From assembly GCF_014200495.1 (NCBI RefSeq), contig NZ_JACHBY010000006.1, positions 186,001 through 250,000 on the forward strand: 64,000 nt of DNA, given 5' to 3'. Every line of letters begins with the position of its first letter. The stretch's first letter is position 1. This DNA is from Mucilaginibacter geliditolerans (GTDB lineage Bacteria > Bacteroidota > Bacteroidia > Sphingobacteriales > Sphingobacteriaceae). The position numbers were made by a program, and so were the translations under genes. This document shows, piece by piece, positions 62,294 to 64,000 of this stretch. Below the pieces are notes generated by a model. It was given only the letters and a program-made list of their open reading frames with translations, was not told the origin of the DNA and did no database searches.

Positions 62294-64000
62294 ATGAGAT
62301 TTCTAAAAGCCTTTTTATCTGTTGTTGTAACATTGGTTTTTATTTGGGCATTACAAACAAAATTGGGCAGCATCCCGCCGCTGGGTAAGTTTTTAAATCC
62401 GGCTACAGGATTTTGGCAAAATGCGGAGAGTAAGCACATCACCGTTAATCAAACTTTAAAACTTCCCGGACTACTTGATAAGGTGACCATCAGCTATGAT
62501 GAGCACATGATACCGCACATTTTTGCTAGAAATGATCACGACCTGTATTATGCGCAAGGCTATATCACCGCACATGACAGGTTGTGGCAAATGGATATCC
62601 AAACTCGCAGCGCATCGGGCAGATTGGCCGAAGTAGTGGGCCCGGGAGCATTGGCGCATGACCGCTATGAACGCCGCATGGGTATGGTTTATGGTGCTGA
62701 AAATACCATCAGTGAGATGATGAAAGACCCTGAAATAAAACAGGTGATCACCGCTTATACTGAAGGCGTTAATACTTATGTTCACCAGCTTACCATTCGT
62801 GATTATCCTATCGAATTTAAATTATTGGATTATAAACCAGAGGAATTTAAACCCATTAACTGTGCCTTTTTGCTAAAGCTGATGTCGGAAACATTAACCG
62901 GTGGATCAGATCAGTTTGCGATGACCAATAACCTAAAGCATTTTGGAGCTGCAACGGTGAATGATCTTTTCCCCGATCAGCATTTTAATGAGGAACCTAT
63001 CATCCCGGTAGGAACAAAATGGGATTTTAAACCGCTGCTTGTACCTAAACCATCAAAAGGTTTTGAGGCACAAATGACGGCCGGTATACAGCCACCACAA
63101 AAGATTGACGGCATCGGTAGCAATAACTGGGCAGTAAATGGCAGTAAAACAGCCAGTGGCTATCCTATATTAGCTAATGACCCTCACCTTACGTTAAGTT
63201 TTCCATCTATATGGTACCAGATACAATTAACATCGCCGTCGGTAAATGTTAATGGGGTATCGTTGCCGGGTGCGCCCTGTATCGTTATCGGTTATAACCA
63301 AAAAATTAGCTGGGGTGTTACCAATGTTGGCGCCGATGTACTGGATTGGTACCAGATAAAATTTAAGGATGAATCCAAAGATGAATACTGGTACAACAAC
63401 CGCTGGAACAAAGTTACGCGCCGTATTGAAGCAATAAAAATTCGGGGTGAGCAAACCGAATATGATACCGTGATATACACTCATCATGGGCCGGTGGTTT
63501 ATGAAACTGTTGCTAAGAAAGATACAGGAATTGGTTATAACAGGAATGTGCCTGTAGGCGATGCTTTACGATGGATAGCCCATGATACATCAGATGATAT
63601 CAAAACCTTTTACCTGCTTAACCACGCGAAAAATTATACAGATTACAGGGCCGCGCTTACCTATTTCACCGCCCCTGCACAAAACTTTATTTTCGCGAGT
63701 GTGGATAATGATATTGCCATAACACCTAACGGTAAGTTCCCGTTGAAGTATAAGGATCAGGGTAAGTTTATTTTGGATGGCAGCGATCCGGCCAACGACT
63801 GGCAAGGCTGGATCCCCGCCAGTCAGAACCCAACGGTTAAGAATCCGCCTCGTGGTTTTGTGAGTTCGGCCAATCAATCATCAACCGACGCTACTTACCC
63901 ATACTATATTAACTGGCAGTTCGGTTCATATTATCGCGGCAAGCGCATCAATGACAGGCTTACTGCTATGCACGGCGCTACGGTTGACAGTATGCGCCTG
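62294..64000 (+). CDS. Penicillin acylase family protein, 3'-truncated by window edge
   Basis: The frame is open to the end of the window (569 codons), so the C-terminus is missing. It opens with a signal or anchor segment (MRFLKAFLSVVVTLVFIWAL) and an Ntn-hydrolase precursor alpha region (YAQGYITAHDRLWQMDIQTR). The self-cleavage site GIGSNNWAVNGSKTASG is present, with the catalytic Ser at residue 276 that becomes the beta-chain N-terminus. The family includes penicillin G acylase and quorum-quenching acylases; the substrate here is unknown. The preceding gap is repeat-filled. Confidence 0.9.
   Translation, partial: MRFLKAFLSVVVTLVFIWALQTKLGSIPPLGKFLNPATGFWQNAESKHITVNQTLKLPGLLDKVTISYDEHMIPHIFARNDHDLYYAQGYITAHDRLWQMDIQTRSASGRLAEVVGPGALAHDRYERRMGMVYGAENTISEMMKDPEIKQVITAYTEGVNTYVHQLTIRDYPIEFKLLDYKPEEFKPINCAFLLKLMSETLTGGSDQFAMTNNLKHFGAATVNDLFPDQHFNEEPIIPVGTKWDFKPLLVPKPSKGFEAQMTAGIQPPQKIDGIGSNNWAVNGSKTASGYPILANDPHLTLSFPSIWYQIQLTSPSVNVNGVSLPGAPCIVIGYNQKISWGVTNVGADVLDWYQIKFKDESKDEYWYNNRWNKVTRRIEAIKIRGEQTEYDTVIYTHHGPVVYETVAKKDTGIGYNRNVPVGDALRWIAHDTSDDIKTFYLLNHAKNYTDYRAALTYFTAPAQNFIFASVDNDIAITPNGKFPLKYKDQGKFILDGSDPANDWQGWIPASQNPTVKNPPRGFVSSANQSSTDATYPYYINWQFGSYYRGKRINDRLTAMHGATVDSMRL

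Noticed and set aside
62471..63877. Several minus-strand frames in the last 1.5 kb.
   Set aside because: They are antisense to the continuous penicillin acylase frame, which has clear family motifs.

Overview
The window looks like a chromosomal segment of a Bacteroidota bacterium of the Sphingobacteriaceae type (Mucilaginibacter/Pedobacter-like). This is an inference from gene content and signals, not from a database search. The supporting signs are gliding-motility-type gldA/gldF-gldG genes, Bacteroidota-type -7 boxes (TAnnTTTG) in front of several genes, an almost complete lack of Shine-Dalgarno sequences, DUF4397 lipoproteins, a RemB/Wzi-like outer-membrane protein, and a six-S1-domain rpsA. 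Coding sequence covers most of the window. I see no rRNA, tRNA, CRISPR array or intact transposon.

Layout. 1-6.5 kb: the end of gldA, a fused gldF-gldG, dnaN, two DUF4397 lipoproteins and a DedA protein. 6.5-8.2 kb (minus): a TMEM175-like channel and a zinc phospholipase C/S1-P1-like protein. 8.3-16.4 kb: mostly housekeeping (rpsT, radC, pheT, a coiled-coil protein, zapA, a probable 6S RNA, rny), then an Mpo1-like membrane protein and a single-domain response regulator. 16.7-25.5 kb: RemB/Wzi-like protein, a large DUF2723 glycosyltransferase, a PAS histidine kinase, an AT-rich stretch with a secreted alpha/beta hydrolase, and an IS110 transposase remnant. 25.6-36.4 kb: acyltransferase, DUF2383 stress protein, divergent Nramp-type transporter, DUF1493 protein, cbpA-cbpM, enoyl-CoA hydratase, a second PAS kinase, mgtE, and a PspC/microprotein/DUF2851 cluster. 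36.6-45 kb: an MFS transporter, and a LysR regulator divergent from a TolC-RND-adaptor efflux operon. 45-49.3 kb (minus): pyrR, pyrB, a membrane protein, a serine hydrolase and a SMI1/KNR4 protein. 50-64 kb: ACT-domain protein, rpsA, tyrS, an Xre-ParS/RES toxin-antitoxin pair, PH-SHOCT protein, LuxE-like acyl-protein synthetase, SYLF protein, UspA, a PiT phosphate transporter and the start of a penicillin acylase.

The most unusual property is between the genes. Many intergenic gaps hold a long inverted repeat. A dozen or so belong to one superfamily whose outer ends read (T)GTCAT followed by a CTGAG-, CTGAA-, TCGAG- or GCGAGG-type motif. Some are nested: one contains three copies of the palindrome AAGCGTGGACGCTT, and one has its two arms pushed about 0.7 kb apart by a larger repeat element. 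That larger element has a second copy 12 kb away. Other RNA-level structures worth checking are a 165-nt rod-shaped RNA with a U-tail between zapA and rny (probable 6S RNA), a 15-bp hairpin that buries the start codon of the DUF2383 gene, and a three-segment mutually exclusive hairpin upstream of the acyltransferase gene.

I did not find a clearly new multi-gene defence or biosynthetic system. The Xre/RES pair is a known toxin-antitoxin type, and the other clusters are assemblies of recognisable families.
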